DNA of 47,449 nucleotides from Candidatus Fimimorpha faecalis. Its GTDB lineage: Bacteria; Bacillota; Clostridia; Lachnospirales; Lachnospiraceae. A program made the translations under genes and the position numbers. Shown here in pieces: positions 1 through 7,371 of the stretch (positions within the stretch are counted from its first letter, which is position 1; each line of letters opens with the position of its first letter). The notes under the pieces were generated by a model. That model did not search any database. It was not told where the DNA came from and saw only the letters and a list, made by a program, of their open reading frames with translations. The stretch lies in NCBI GenBank assembly GCA_018712075.1, contig DVHN01000051.1, positions 1 through 47,449 on the forward strand, given 5' to 3'.

Positions 1-1062
1 CCTTATAAAATCAGGGCTGAAGATTCCGAGAAGTTATATGAATATATGGGAGGAGACCGAGATGGAGGAGATGGCCTTGGCAATCACCTTCCTGATTATG
101 AACAACCTGCTCCTACAATCTCTGATTCTAATTCTCATCCTACCAATGAGGAAACTACAACGGCTCCAACTTCCGATACTACTGCTTCTTCCTCGGGAGA
201 ATTTATACCCTCTTTGGAGTCGAGTTCCATTGCCGACACTACCAACGTTCCAGAAGTTGAAGATTCATCGCTTCAGGAACTGCCCTCTGAAACAAGTTCT
301 ATTCCCAATTCAACCGAACCTATGCAAAACAGTGATTCCGTAGTGACAGAATCTAGTTCTATTTCTCAGTCTCTCTCAGATATTACTCAAACAATACCTG
401 AGAAAATGGAATCCGCTTCGTTTTCTTCTATACCAAATCCTTCCCATCCAACAGAATTAGATTCCAGTCCTTATTCTAGTTCTGAATTTATTGAGAAATT
501 TGGTGAAACGACAGATCTTATTTCTGGCAGCCGCATTCTACTTATGCTTCACAGCGGGCATGGAACTGCTGTATTTTCGAAACAAAATATTACTGTCACA
601 TTACAGGAAAATTCCTTATCCACTTATAATATTCAACAATCTGATGAACTCCAAATTACGATTGAACGATTGGGGAATTATTCTTTTCGATTTTTATTTT
701 GGATCAATGATTACTCTGTCAATGAGCTGCCACAGATTTGCTATAAGATCCCTTATCAAGCTACCTCAAAAGATAGTCAGTTTTCTATTTCCCATTCTTC
801 TGGTGAAACCATTCCTGTACAGAGCTATGATTCTAAAAAATCTATTCTCACTTTTACTTCTAATCGGACAGGAACCTTTACAATTAATGAAACTTCCACT
901 TTGAGCAGTTCAGATAATTCAGAGTCTAAAGTAGAATCTAAAATCATCGAAACAGAGGCTGCAAATGCTTCTTATCAGAACAAACGATTGGTTTTATTTT
1001 TTTCTATTATTTTGTTTCTATTTGTTATCATATCATTTATTGTGAAAAAAAGGAGGAAATAA
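1..1062 (+). CDS. C-terminal part of a Ser/Thr-rich, membrane-anchored surface protein (5'-truncated by window)
   Basis: The reading frame is open from base 1, so the gene begins before the window; an internal ATG lies at 46 but no ribosome binding site marks it. About residues 30-170 are a low-complexity Ser/Thr/Pro/Glu-rich stretch of the kind that spans the cell wall. A more ordered region follows (about 170-290), then one hydrophobic helix near the end (FFSIILFLFVIISFIV) and a short KKRRK tail. There is no LPXTG motif, so a simple C-terminal membrane anchor is inferred. The last codons contain the AGGAGG ribosome binding site of the sensor kinase gene that starts 4 bases after the stop, so the two are probably co-transcribed. 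Specific function is not recognisable. Confidence 0.65.
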   Translation, partial: PYKIRAEDSEKLYEYMGGDRDGGDGLGNHLPDYEQPAPTISDSNSHPTNEETTTAPTSDTTASSSGEFIPSLESSSIADTTNVPEVEDSSLQELPSETSSIPNSTEPMQNSDSVVTESSSISQSLSDITQTIPEKMESASFSSIPNPSHPTELDSSPYSSSEFIEKFGETTDLISGSRILLMLHSGHGTAVFSKQNITVTLQENSLSTYNIQQSDELQITIERLGNYSFRFLFWINDYSVNELPQICYKIPYQATSKDSQFSISHSSGETIPVQSYDSKKSILTFTSNRTGTFTINETSTLSSSDNSESKVESKIIETEAANASYQNKRLVLFFSIILFLFVIISFIVKKRRK

Positions 1063-1066
1063 AATT

Positions 1067-2986
1067 ATGATGACTTCTTTAAAATTTTATATGAAAATTT
1101 TTTTAATCCTTGCATTATCTTCTTTATTTTTCCTTTTTCTCCACTTTTTTGATAATAAATATACTTATAGCACTTCGCAACCTGCCAACGGTATACTTGT
1201 TCTTACGAATGAAGATATTGAAAATGATCCTCTGCGATTTTTATGCAGAGGATGGTGTTTTTATCCAGATGAACTTCTCACTCCAAAGGATCTTACACAG
1301 GCTGGTTCATCCAAATATATGGTATATCGAGATATCGGAGAGCAAACAAACTTTGTATCTAACTACAATATTACTCCACATGGCTGTGGAAGCTACGTTC
1401 TTCATCTGTTTTTACCCAATACAGAAGCTTCTTACTCGTTAGAATTACCAGAAATTTACTCTGCCTATCGTCTTTATATTGATGAAACATTACTGCTTGA
1501 AGTAGGAAATCCAGATCCCGAATCCTATGAACCATTGACACAAAATCGTATGATTACATTTAAAGCTGCTGGTATGACTACTATTTTATTAGCGGTCAGC
1601 GATTATTCTCATTTTTACAGCGGACTTGTTTATCCTCCAGCTTTTGGAAGTACGCTTGCTTTAAATATCACACGTTTTATTCGATTATCTGTATCTGTGA
1701 TCATTTGTACCAGTTCTCTTATTATTGGATTATTAGCCATTTATTTTGGTATTTATACAAAACATCCATCCTCTTGGCTATTTGCTCTACTCTGTACTTG
1801 TACTGGAATCTCTCATAGTTATATACTGGTACATTCCTTATTTGCCTTGCCCATTTTTCCATGGTACGGACTTGAAATTTTCTTTATCTATATCACAACA
1901 TTACTGATTATTATATTACAAAATCGAATTTGTAATATACCTAAGCGATTTGCTTTCATTAGTAATAGCATCTGTGTTTTATTTGCTGGTTTTTCGCTTT
2001 TTTATGGCCTTTTTTCTAGTTTTCTCACAATACCGTTTATTCAGCAATTTTCTTGGATCTTAGTCATATTCAAAGCGATCATTGCGGTCTATCTTCTTAT
2101 TACAACATTCTTTTCTATTTTTAAGCAAGAAAAGAAGACCTTCCCTCTAATCGATGCATCCATTTTTTATGGATCTGCATTTCTTTGGGACCGATTACTG
2201 CCCGATTATGAACCAATTTACGGCGGTTGGTTTGCAGAATGGGGCAGCCTAATTTTTGTTTTTGCGATTGGCTATACATTATGGAGCGAGATGGTACAAG
2301 GCTATTCTTATGGAATCCTCTTTGCAGAACAAAACCGTCAAACGTCAAAGCAATTGGCAATGCAGGTAAGTTATTCCCAACAAATTCAGGAACAAATTGA
2401 ATCAAACCGCAAATTAAATCACGACCTTCGCCACCATTTACGTGTCCTTAACACAATTGCTCAAGAAAACAACGATGAAAATATACAGAATTATCTCAAG
2501 GAGATGGATTCTTGGATTCAAACAAGTATTCTGACTACTCCAATCCTTTTTTGCAACCATCCTACTGTGGATGCCCTTTTGCGCTATTATTATAGTTTTG
2601 CCAAAGAAAATCAAATAGAAATATCCCTCCAAATTGCAATTCCAGAAAATCTTCCTCTTTCCGACATAGAACTATGTTCTATTTTAGGAAACTTACTAGA
2701 AAATGCAATTGAAGCCTGTCTTAGACAATCTAATTCAATACGCAGTATTACATTGAAAACTCACGAAAATAAATTTACTTTCTTTCTATTAATTGAAAAT
2801 ACATACAATGGCCGATTAGAAAAGCAAAATGATCGGTTCATTTCCCAAAAAAATAGGACTTACTCACGGTTCGGTATTGGTATTGAATCCGTTCGTGACA
2901 TTTTAAACCGTTATCATGGAACAATGGATATTTACCCTGAACAATTATTATTTAAAATTGGAATTACCATTCCACTTTCTAAATAG
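1067..2986 (+). CDS. Sensor histidine kinase, 7TMR-DISM-like input, GHKL (AgrC-type) ATPase
   Basis: The 639-residue protein has an N-terminal membrane helix, an extracytoplasmic beta-rich domain (about 40-200) resembling 7TMR-DISM ligand-binding domains, and about seven membrane helices (200-415). A dimerisation region follows with the phospho-acceptor box HDLRHH (His at residue 452). The C-terminal GHKL ATPase has an N-box (NLLENAIEAC) and a G-box (FGIGIESV). The HDLRHH form is that of HPK10/AgrC-type kinases, whose usual partners are LytTR regulators. No regulator lies downstream, so it may be upstream of the window or elsewhere. ATG at 1067 is preferred over 1070 because of AGGAGG at 1051-1056. 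The signal is unknown; pairing with a surface protein suggests envelope or ligand sensing. Confidence 0.85.
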   Translation: MMTSLKFYMKIFLILALSSLFFLFLHFFDNKYTYSTSQPANGILVLTNEDIENDPLRFLCRGWCFYPDELLTPKDLTQAGSSKYMVYRDIGEQTNFVSNYNITPHGCGSYVLHLFLPNTEASYSLELPEIYSAYRLYIDETLLLEVGNPDPESYEPLTQNRMITFKAAGMTTILLAVSDYSHFYSGLVYPPAFGSTLALNITRFIRLSVSVIICTSSLIIGLLAIYFGIYTKHPSSWLFALLCTCTGISHSYILVHSLFALPIFPWYGLEIFFIYITTLLIIILQNRICNIPKRFAFISNSICVLFAGFSLFYGLFSSFLTIPFIQQFSWILVIFKAIIAVYLLITTFFSIFKQEKKTFPLIDASIFYGSAFLWDRLLPDYEPIYGGWFAEWGSLIFVFAIGYTLWSEMVQGYSYGILFAEQNRQTSKQLAMQVSYSQQIQEQIESNRKLNHDLRHHLRVLNTIAQENNDENIQNYLKEMDSWIQTSILTTPILFCNHPTVDALLRYYYSFAKENQIEISLQIAIPENLPLSDIELCSILGNLLENAIEACLRQSNSIRSITLKTHENKFTFFLLIENTYNGRLEKQNDRFISQKNRTYSRFGIGIESVRDILNRYHGTMDIYPEQLLFKIGITIPLSK

Positions 2987-3118
2987 ATTGCTTCCTCTGT
3001 AATTAGTAAAAATTCTAAGGACTTCTGTTCACCAGCTATTTTGCTTCGAAGTGCATCCTTTCTTTTATTCAGGAGACTTTCTATATACTATTAGCTTAAG
3101 GTTAAACCCTAGAAGCAT

Positions 3119-3172
3119 AAAACATGGTTCTATTAGCTACTACTGCTGCTAAAACCGTGTTTTATTTTATTT
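3119..3172 (+). terminator. Intrinsic terminator, probably bidirectional
   Basis: A stem forms between AAAACATGGTTCTATTAGC (3119-3137) and GCTAAAACCGTGTTTT (3148-3163), followed by a T-rich run. It lies between the convergent kinase gene and the minus-strand AraC gene and has A/T tracts on both sides, so it can serve both. Confidence 0.8.
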
Positions 3173-3185
3173 CAGTAATCCGTTT

Positions 3186-4118
3186 TTATATCATTGAATC
3201 ACTTTGAGTTTGTTCCATCGTTCTGCTCTTTTCTGCTTCTAATGATAAATACATATCTTTATAGTCCTTGGGAGAAATTCCATACTCTTTCTTAAATGCT
3301 CGATAAAAACTAGAATAATCGGAAAATCCATATTGTTCATAAACTTTACTAATACTGTTTTCTCCTAATATGGCATCTTGACATACTTTTAGTCTTTTTT
3401 TTGTTATATATTGATGAATGGATATCCCCATTTTCTCTTTAAATACATGGGAAATATGATATTTACTCACAAAAAATTCTTTCGCCATTCGCTCTAACGA
3501 CAAATCTTCTTCTAAATGATCTTCAATAAAATCACATAGATTTAAATAAAGTGCTCGCTCAATTTGAGGATTTTTTTTATTCTTCCTCTCATAAACAATT
3601 CGGTTTAAGTGTAAAATCAAAGAATTTAACTGTAATAGGATTTCTGCCTGTTTGCCAAACCGATTGCTTTTTATTTCTTGTATTAATCGAAACAGCATTG
3701 ATGTAATTGTATTAAATGCAATCGTATCATTGTGAAAAATATATTCTTTATGAATTACTACATACTGCATTAAATATCCATAATCTACACTTTGTTTTAT
3801 AAGATCATTGCAATAATCCATACTAATCCAAAGCACAAATCTGCGATATGGCTTTTTCCAACTTAAAAAATGTGGATAATGATTTGTGTTTGGAGGTAAT
3901 AATATAATATCTCCTGAATTCACTTTGTATCGTGTTTCATTAATTGAGATTTCAATATCTCCTTCCATAAAAAAGTAAAATTCATAACAATCATGTTTAT
4001 GAGTTCTTACAGGATCTAATTTTGTATCACTGTAATAATAAAGCTCAAAATCTTTTTCCACCATATATTGACGGCGATTAAATTCCGTTTGAAGCTTTTT
4101 TTTCACAATATTTCGCAC
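3186..4118 (-). CDS. AraC-family regulator next to uxuAB
   Basis: The N-terminal half is a cupin-type sugar-binding domain (HKHDCYEFYFF, then SGDIILLPPNTNHYPH). The C-terminal ~100 residues are the paired AraC helix-turn-helix: LSLERMAKEFFVSKYHISHVFKEKMG, then FSDYSSFYRAFKKEYGISPKDYK. The frame opens with GTG at 4118, but an AAAGG directly abuts it, so ATG at residue 19 (292 aa product) is an alternative start. The gene is divergent from the uxuA-uxuB pair across a 333-bp gap. The obvious inference is that it activates those genes in response to a hexuronate or an intermediate; the inducer cannot be read from sequence. Confidence 0.88.
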   Translation of the reverse strand: MRNIVKKKLQTEFNRRQYMVEKDFELYYYSDTKLDPVRTHKHDCYEFYFFMEGDIEISINETRYKVNSGDIILLPPNTNHYPHFLSWKKPYRRFVLWISMDYCNDLIKQSVDYGYLMQYVVIHKEYIFHNDTIAFNTITSMLFRLIQEIKSNRFGKQAEILLQLNSLILHLNRIVYERKNKKNPQIERALYLNLCDFIEDHLEEDLSLERMAKEFFVSKYHISHVFKEKMGISIHQYITKKRLKVCQDAILGENSISKVYEQYGFSDYSSFYRAFKKEYGISPKDYKDMYLSLEAEKSRTMEQTQSDSMI

Positions 4119-4451
4119 CCTTTCTTTCTTATTTTTTGAAAATATTTCCTTTTCATAAACAACGGTTTTTTATTCTTGGAATTGTTCATGCATTTTTGCC
4201 ATTTCTTGCAACATTATGTTCATTTCATTCCGTTATTTTGCACGATTATTCTTTTTGTTTTTCTCTATTTTTTCTTATTATATCCAAAACTAGCAACTTT
4301 TGCAATATATACAACAACTCTTCCAATTGGATATTTTTATTAATTGGGTATAATAAAAGTAACAACAAACAAATACAAAATCTTTCTTACTTAAGCAATG
4401 ACCCAACTACAGATTTTGTAATCCAAAATTCAATAAAGAGAGGTAACGTTT
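4119..4451. promoter_or_regulatory. Divergent control region between AraC gene and uxuA
   Basis: This 333-base AT-rich gap contains no credible gene. It must hold the promoters of both divergent genes and presumably the AraC binding sites. The clearest element is TTGGAT (4327-4332), a 16-bp spacer and TATAAT (4349-4354) reading toward uxuA. No clear promoter was found for the AraC gene, and no confident direct repeats could be picked out by eye. Confidence 0.55.
4327..4354 (+). promoter_or_regulatory. Probable uxuA promoter
   Basis: TTGGAT, 16-bp spacer, perfect TATAAT, about 100 bp before the uxuA start. The -35 is imperfect, which fits activator dependence. Confidence 0.6.
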
Positions 4452-5519
4452 ATGGAAATGACATTAAGATGGTATGGTTCCAAATTTGACACAGTAACAT
4501 TAAAACAAATCAGACAGATTCCTGGTGTAACTGGAGTTATCACAACATTGTATGATACATCCCCTGGAGATGTATGGAGCAGAGAAGCAATTCGTGCATT
4601 AAAAGAAGAAGTTGCTGCAGCAGGTCTTCATATTTCTGGAATTGAAAGTGTTAACGTTCATGATGCAATTAAAGTGGGAACTCCTGATCGTGATCAATAC
4701 ATTGATAATTATATCACTACATTAGAAAATTTAGGAAAAGAAGATATTCATTTAGTATGTTACAATTTTATGCCAGTATTTGACTGGACTCGTACCGAAC
4801 TGGCAAGAGTAAGACCAGATGGATCTACCGTTTTGGCTTACACACAAGAAGCCGTTGATAATTTAAATCCTGAAGATATGTTCAATTCCATTTCTGGCGA
4901 TATGAACGGAACGATTATGCCAGGATGGGAACCAGAACGAATGGCAAAAATCAAAGAATTATTTGCTATGTACAAAGATGTGGATGATGAAAAATTATTT
5001 GCTAATTTAAAATATTTCTTGGAAAGAATTATGCCAACTTGCGATAAATACGACATCAATATGGCAATTCATCCAGATGATCCTGCATGGAGCGTATTCG
5101 GTCTTCCTCGTATTATCATTAATAAGGATAATATTTTACGTATGATGAAGATGGTTGATAATCCACATAATGGAGTTACATTCTGCTCTGGCTCTTATGG
5201 AACCAATTTACAAAATGATTTGCCAGATATGATTCGCTCTTTAAAGGGAAGAATTCATTTTGCTCATGTTAGAAACTTGAAATTTAATAGTCCAACCGAC
5301 TTTGAAGAAGCTGCTCACTTGTCTTCCGATGGAAACTTTGATATGTATGAAATTATGAAAGCATTATACGATATCGGATTCGATGGACCAATTCGTCCAG
5401 ACCATGGAAGAATGATTTGGGATGAAGTCGCAATGCCTGGATACGGACTTTACGACCGTGCTTTAGGTGCAACTTACTTAAATGGTCTTTGGGAAGCAAT
5501 TGTAAAAAGTAACCAGTAA
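4452..5519 (+). CDS. uxuA: Mannonate dehydratase
   Basis: This 355-residue protein is recognisable as UxuA from its start (MEMTLRWYGS, then IRQIPGVTGVITTLYD) through the conserved GIESVNVHDAIK, AIHPDDPAWSVFGLPRI, FCSGSYG, HFAHVRN and RPDHGRMIWDE segments. UxuA removes water from D-mannonate to give 2-keto-3-deoxygluconate (EC 4.2.1.8) and is a Mn/Fe-dependent xylose-isomerase-like barrel. His, Cys and Asp residues in those segments are the expected metal and catalytic positions. Length is normal. GAGAGG at 4438-4443 supports the start. The partner reductase uxuB follows after a hairpin-containing gap. Kdg kinase, aldolase and uronate isomerase genes are not in the window. Confidence 0.95.
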   Translation: MEMTLRWYGSKFDTVTLKQIRQIPGVTGVITTLYDTSPGDVWSREAIRALKEEVAAAGLHISGIESVNVHDAIKVGTPDRDQYIDNYITTLENLGKEDIHLVCYNFMPVFDWTRTELARVRPDGSTVLAYTQEAVDNLNPEDMFNSISGDMNGTIMPGWEPERMAKIKELFAMYKDVDDEKLFANLKYFLERIMPTCDKYDINMAIHPDDPAWSVFGLPRIIINKDNILRMMKMVDNPHNGVTFCSGSYGTNLQNDLPDMIRSLKGRIHFAHVRNLKFNSPTDFEEAAHLSSDGNFDMYEIMKALYDIGFDGPIRPDHGRMIWDEVAMPGYGLYDRALGATYLNGLWEAIVKSNQ

Positions 5520-5526
5520 CGAATTC

Positions 5527-5594
5527 AGCCTTTTGATAAAGATTAAAAATAAATTGGAGAAGGTTTTAAGATAAAACTTCTTTGTCAAAAGGCT
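5527..5594 (+). other. Nested intercistronic hairpin between uxuA and uxuB
   Basis: A 16-bp outer stem (5527-5542 with 5579-5594, one G-U pair) encloses an inner stem (5559-5568 with 5572-5580). No T-run follows, so it is not a normal terminator. The uxuB ribosome binding site begins soon after. A role in mRNA processing or in setting the uxuA:uxuB ratio is inferred. Confidence 0.6.
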
Positions 5595-5622
5595 TCCTAA
5601 ATAAAACATGGAGGAAATAAGA

Positions 5623-7236
5623 ATGAAATTAAATGAAGTTGGGTTAAAAGATACAAAAATTTGGGAAGACGCTGGATTTGCTCTGCCTCAATTTGATCGT
5701 ACAGCAATTACAAAAAACACAAAAGAGCATCCATTCTGGGTTCATTTCGGCGCTGGAAATATCTTTCGTGCATTCCAAGCGAATGTTGTTCAGAACTTAT
5801 TAAATGATGGGGTATTGGATCGTGGATTAATTGTAGCAGAAGGATTCGACTATGAAATCATTGAGAAAATGTATAAGCCTCATGACGATTATGGTATTGT
5901 CGTAACATTAAAAGCAGATGGTACTGTCGATAAAACAGTCGTTGGCAGTGTTGTGGAATCTGTCACCGTTGACAGTGAAAATAAAACCGATTTTACACGT
6001 TTAAAAGAAATTTTTGAAAACGATTCGCTTCAAATGGTAAGTTTCACAATAACGGAAAAAGGTTATAGTCTCGTAAATGGCCGTGGAGAAATGCTTCCTT
6101 CTGTACAGGCAGATATGAAAAATGGGCCTGAAAAACCAGAAAGTTATATTGGAAAAGTAGTTTCTCTATTATATACACGTTTCCTGTCTGGAGAGAAACC
6201 AATTGCAATGGTTAGTATGGATAACTGCTCTCATAATGGAACGAAACTTTATGAAGCAGTCGAAGCATTTGCAAAGCAGTGGGAAGAATCAGCGCTTGTA
6301 AAAGAAGGATTTCATGCTTACATCAATGATCCAAAGAAAGTTTCATTCCCTTGGACAATGATTGATAAAATTACCCCAAGACCAGATCCTTCCGTTCGAG
6401 ATATTTTAGCAAAGGATGGCGTAGAAGAATTAGATCCTGTCGTTACATCGAAAAACACCTATGTTGCTCCATTCGTAAATGCAGAAGAATGTGAATACCT
6501 CGTTATCGAAGACGCATTTCCAAATGGAAGACCAGAGCTGGAAAAAGGCGGCCTCATGTTCACTACTCGTGAAACAGTGGATAAAGTGGAAAAAATGAAA
6601 GTATGTACCTGTTTAAATCCACTCCATACTGCATTGGCGATATTTGGATGCTTATTAGACTATGATTTAATTTCCAAGGAAATGAAAAATCCTGTCCTTA
6701 AGAAATTAGTAGAAGGCATTGGATACAAAGAAGGACTTCCAGTTGTAATTAACCCAGGCATCCTTGATCCAAAGACATTCATTGATCAAGTATTAAATGT
6801 ACGTATTCCAAATCCATTTATGCCAGATACTCCTCAGAGAATCGCAACCGATACTTCTCAAAAATTAGCGATTCGTTTCGGTGAGACAATCAAAGCATAT
6901 GAAGCTTCTGATCGTTTGAATGTCAACGATTTAAAATTAATTCCACTTGTATTTGCAGGATGGTGCCGTTATCTGATGGCAGTTGACGATCAAGGCAAAG
7001 CATTCACGTTAAGCTCCGACCCATTATTAGATACCGTATGCCTATATGTGAAGGACATTCAATTAGGTGATACTGTGGATGCAGCAACGGTATTAAAACC
7101 AATCTTAGAAAATAAGAAAATTTTCGGTGTAGACCTTTATGAAATTGGTATGGCAGAAAAAGTTTGCCAATACTTCACAGAATTCATTGCAGGCCCAGGT
7201 GCAGTACAAAAAACATTGGAGAAATATGTTTCTTAA
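5623..7236 (+). CDS. uxuB: D-mannonate oxidoreductase / fructuronate reductase (mannitol dehydrogenase family)
   Basis: UxuB interconverts D-fructuronate and D-mannonate with NAD(H) (EC 1.1.1.57), feeding UxuA. The polyol-dehydrogenase family is shown by the N-terminal nucleotide-binding segment (VHFGAGNIFRAFQANVVQ), SMDNCSHNG, the substrate region VSFPWTMIDKITPRPDP, and CTCLNPLHTALAIFGCLL. An upstream in-frame ATG at 5608 is part of ATGGAGGAAATAAGA, which is the ribosome binding site. The real start is therefore ATG 5623 (537 aa, normal length). It is the second gene of the uxuA-uxuB unit and ends before a strong terminator. Tagaturonate reductase (UxaB) belongs to the same family, but adjacency to uxuA favours UxuB. 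Confidence 0.92.
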   Translation: MKLNEVGLKDTKIWEDAGFALPQFDRTAITKNTKEHPFWVHFGAGNIFRAFQANVVQNLLNDGVLDRGLIVAEGFDYEIIEKMYKPHDDYGIVVTLKADGTVDKTVVGSVVESVTVDSENKTDFTRLKEIFENDSLQMVSFTITEKGYSLVNGRGEMLPSVQADMKNGPEKPESYIGKVVSLLYTRFLSGEKPIAMVSMDNCSHNGTKLYEAVEAFAKQWEESALVKEGFHAYINDPKKVSFPWTMIDKITPRPDPSVRDILAKDGVEELDPVVTSKNTYVAPFVNAEECEYLVIEDAFPNGRPELEKGGLMFTTRETVDKVEKMKVCTCLNPLHTALAIFGCLLDYDLISKEMKNPVLKKLVEGIGYKEGLPVVINPGILDPKTFIDQVLNVRIPNPFMPDTPQRIATDTSQKLAIRFGETIKAYEASDRLNVNDLKLIPLVFAGWCRYLMAVDDQGKAFTLSSDPLLDTVCLYVKDIQLGDTVDAATVLKPILENKKIFGVDLYEIGMAEKVCQYFTEFIAGPGAVQKTLEKYVS

Positions 7237-7287
7237 TTTCTTTTAAAAAGAAAAAGCTTTTTTAACAGTATTTCCTATGAAGTAGAA

Positions 7288-7343
7288 AATAGCACTCTGA
7301 TTATTGCTCAACTATAAGAACTGATCAGAGTGCTATTCTTTTT
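7288..7343 (+). terminator. Intrinsic terminator after uxuB (bidirectional)
   Basis: A perfect 14-bp stem, AATAGCACTCTGAT (7288-7301) with ATCAGAGTGCTATT (7324-7337), is followed by CTTTTTT. It separates uxuB from the convergent GH3 gene and also has T residues on the minus side. Confidence 0.9.
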
Positions 7344-7371
7344 TAGCTTCTTGAAACTTTACTATTATTTA

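Noticed and set aside
491-904. A 137-codon frame within the surface protein gene
   Set aside because: Overlaps the longer frame that continues from base 1 and carries the kinase ribosome binding site; no start signal.
1-1062. Sortase-anchored protein
   Set aside because: The C-terminus has a helix and basic tail but no LPXTG-like motif.
4136-4489. A 117-codon frame between the AraC gene and uxuA
   Set aside because: It covers the divergent promoter region and overlaps the uxuA start; Phe/Ser/Asn-rich composition is typical of non-coding AT-rich DNA.
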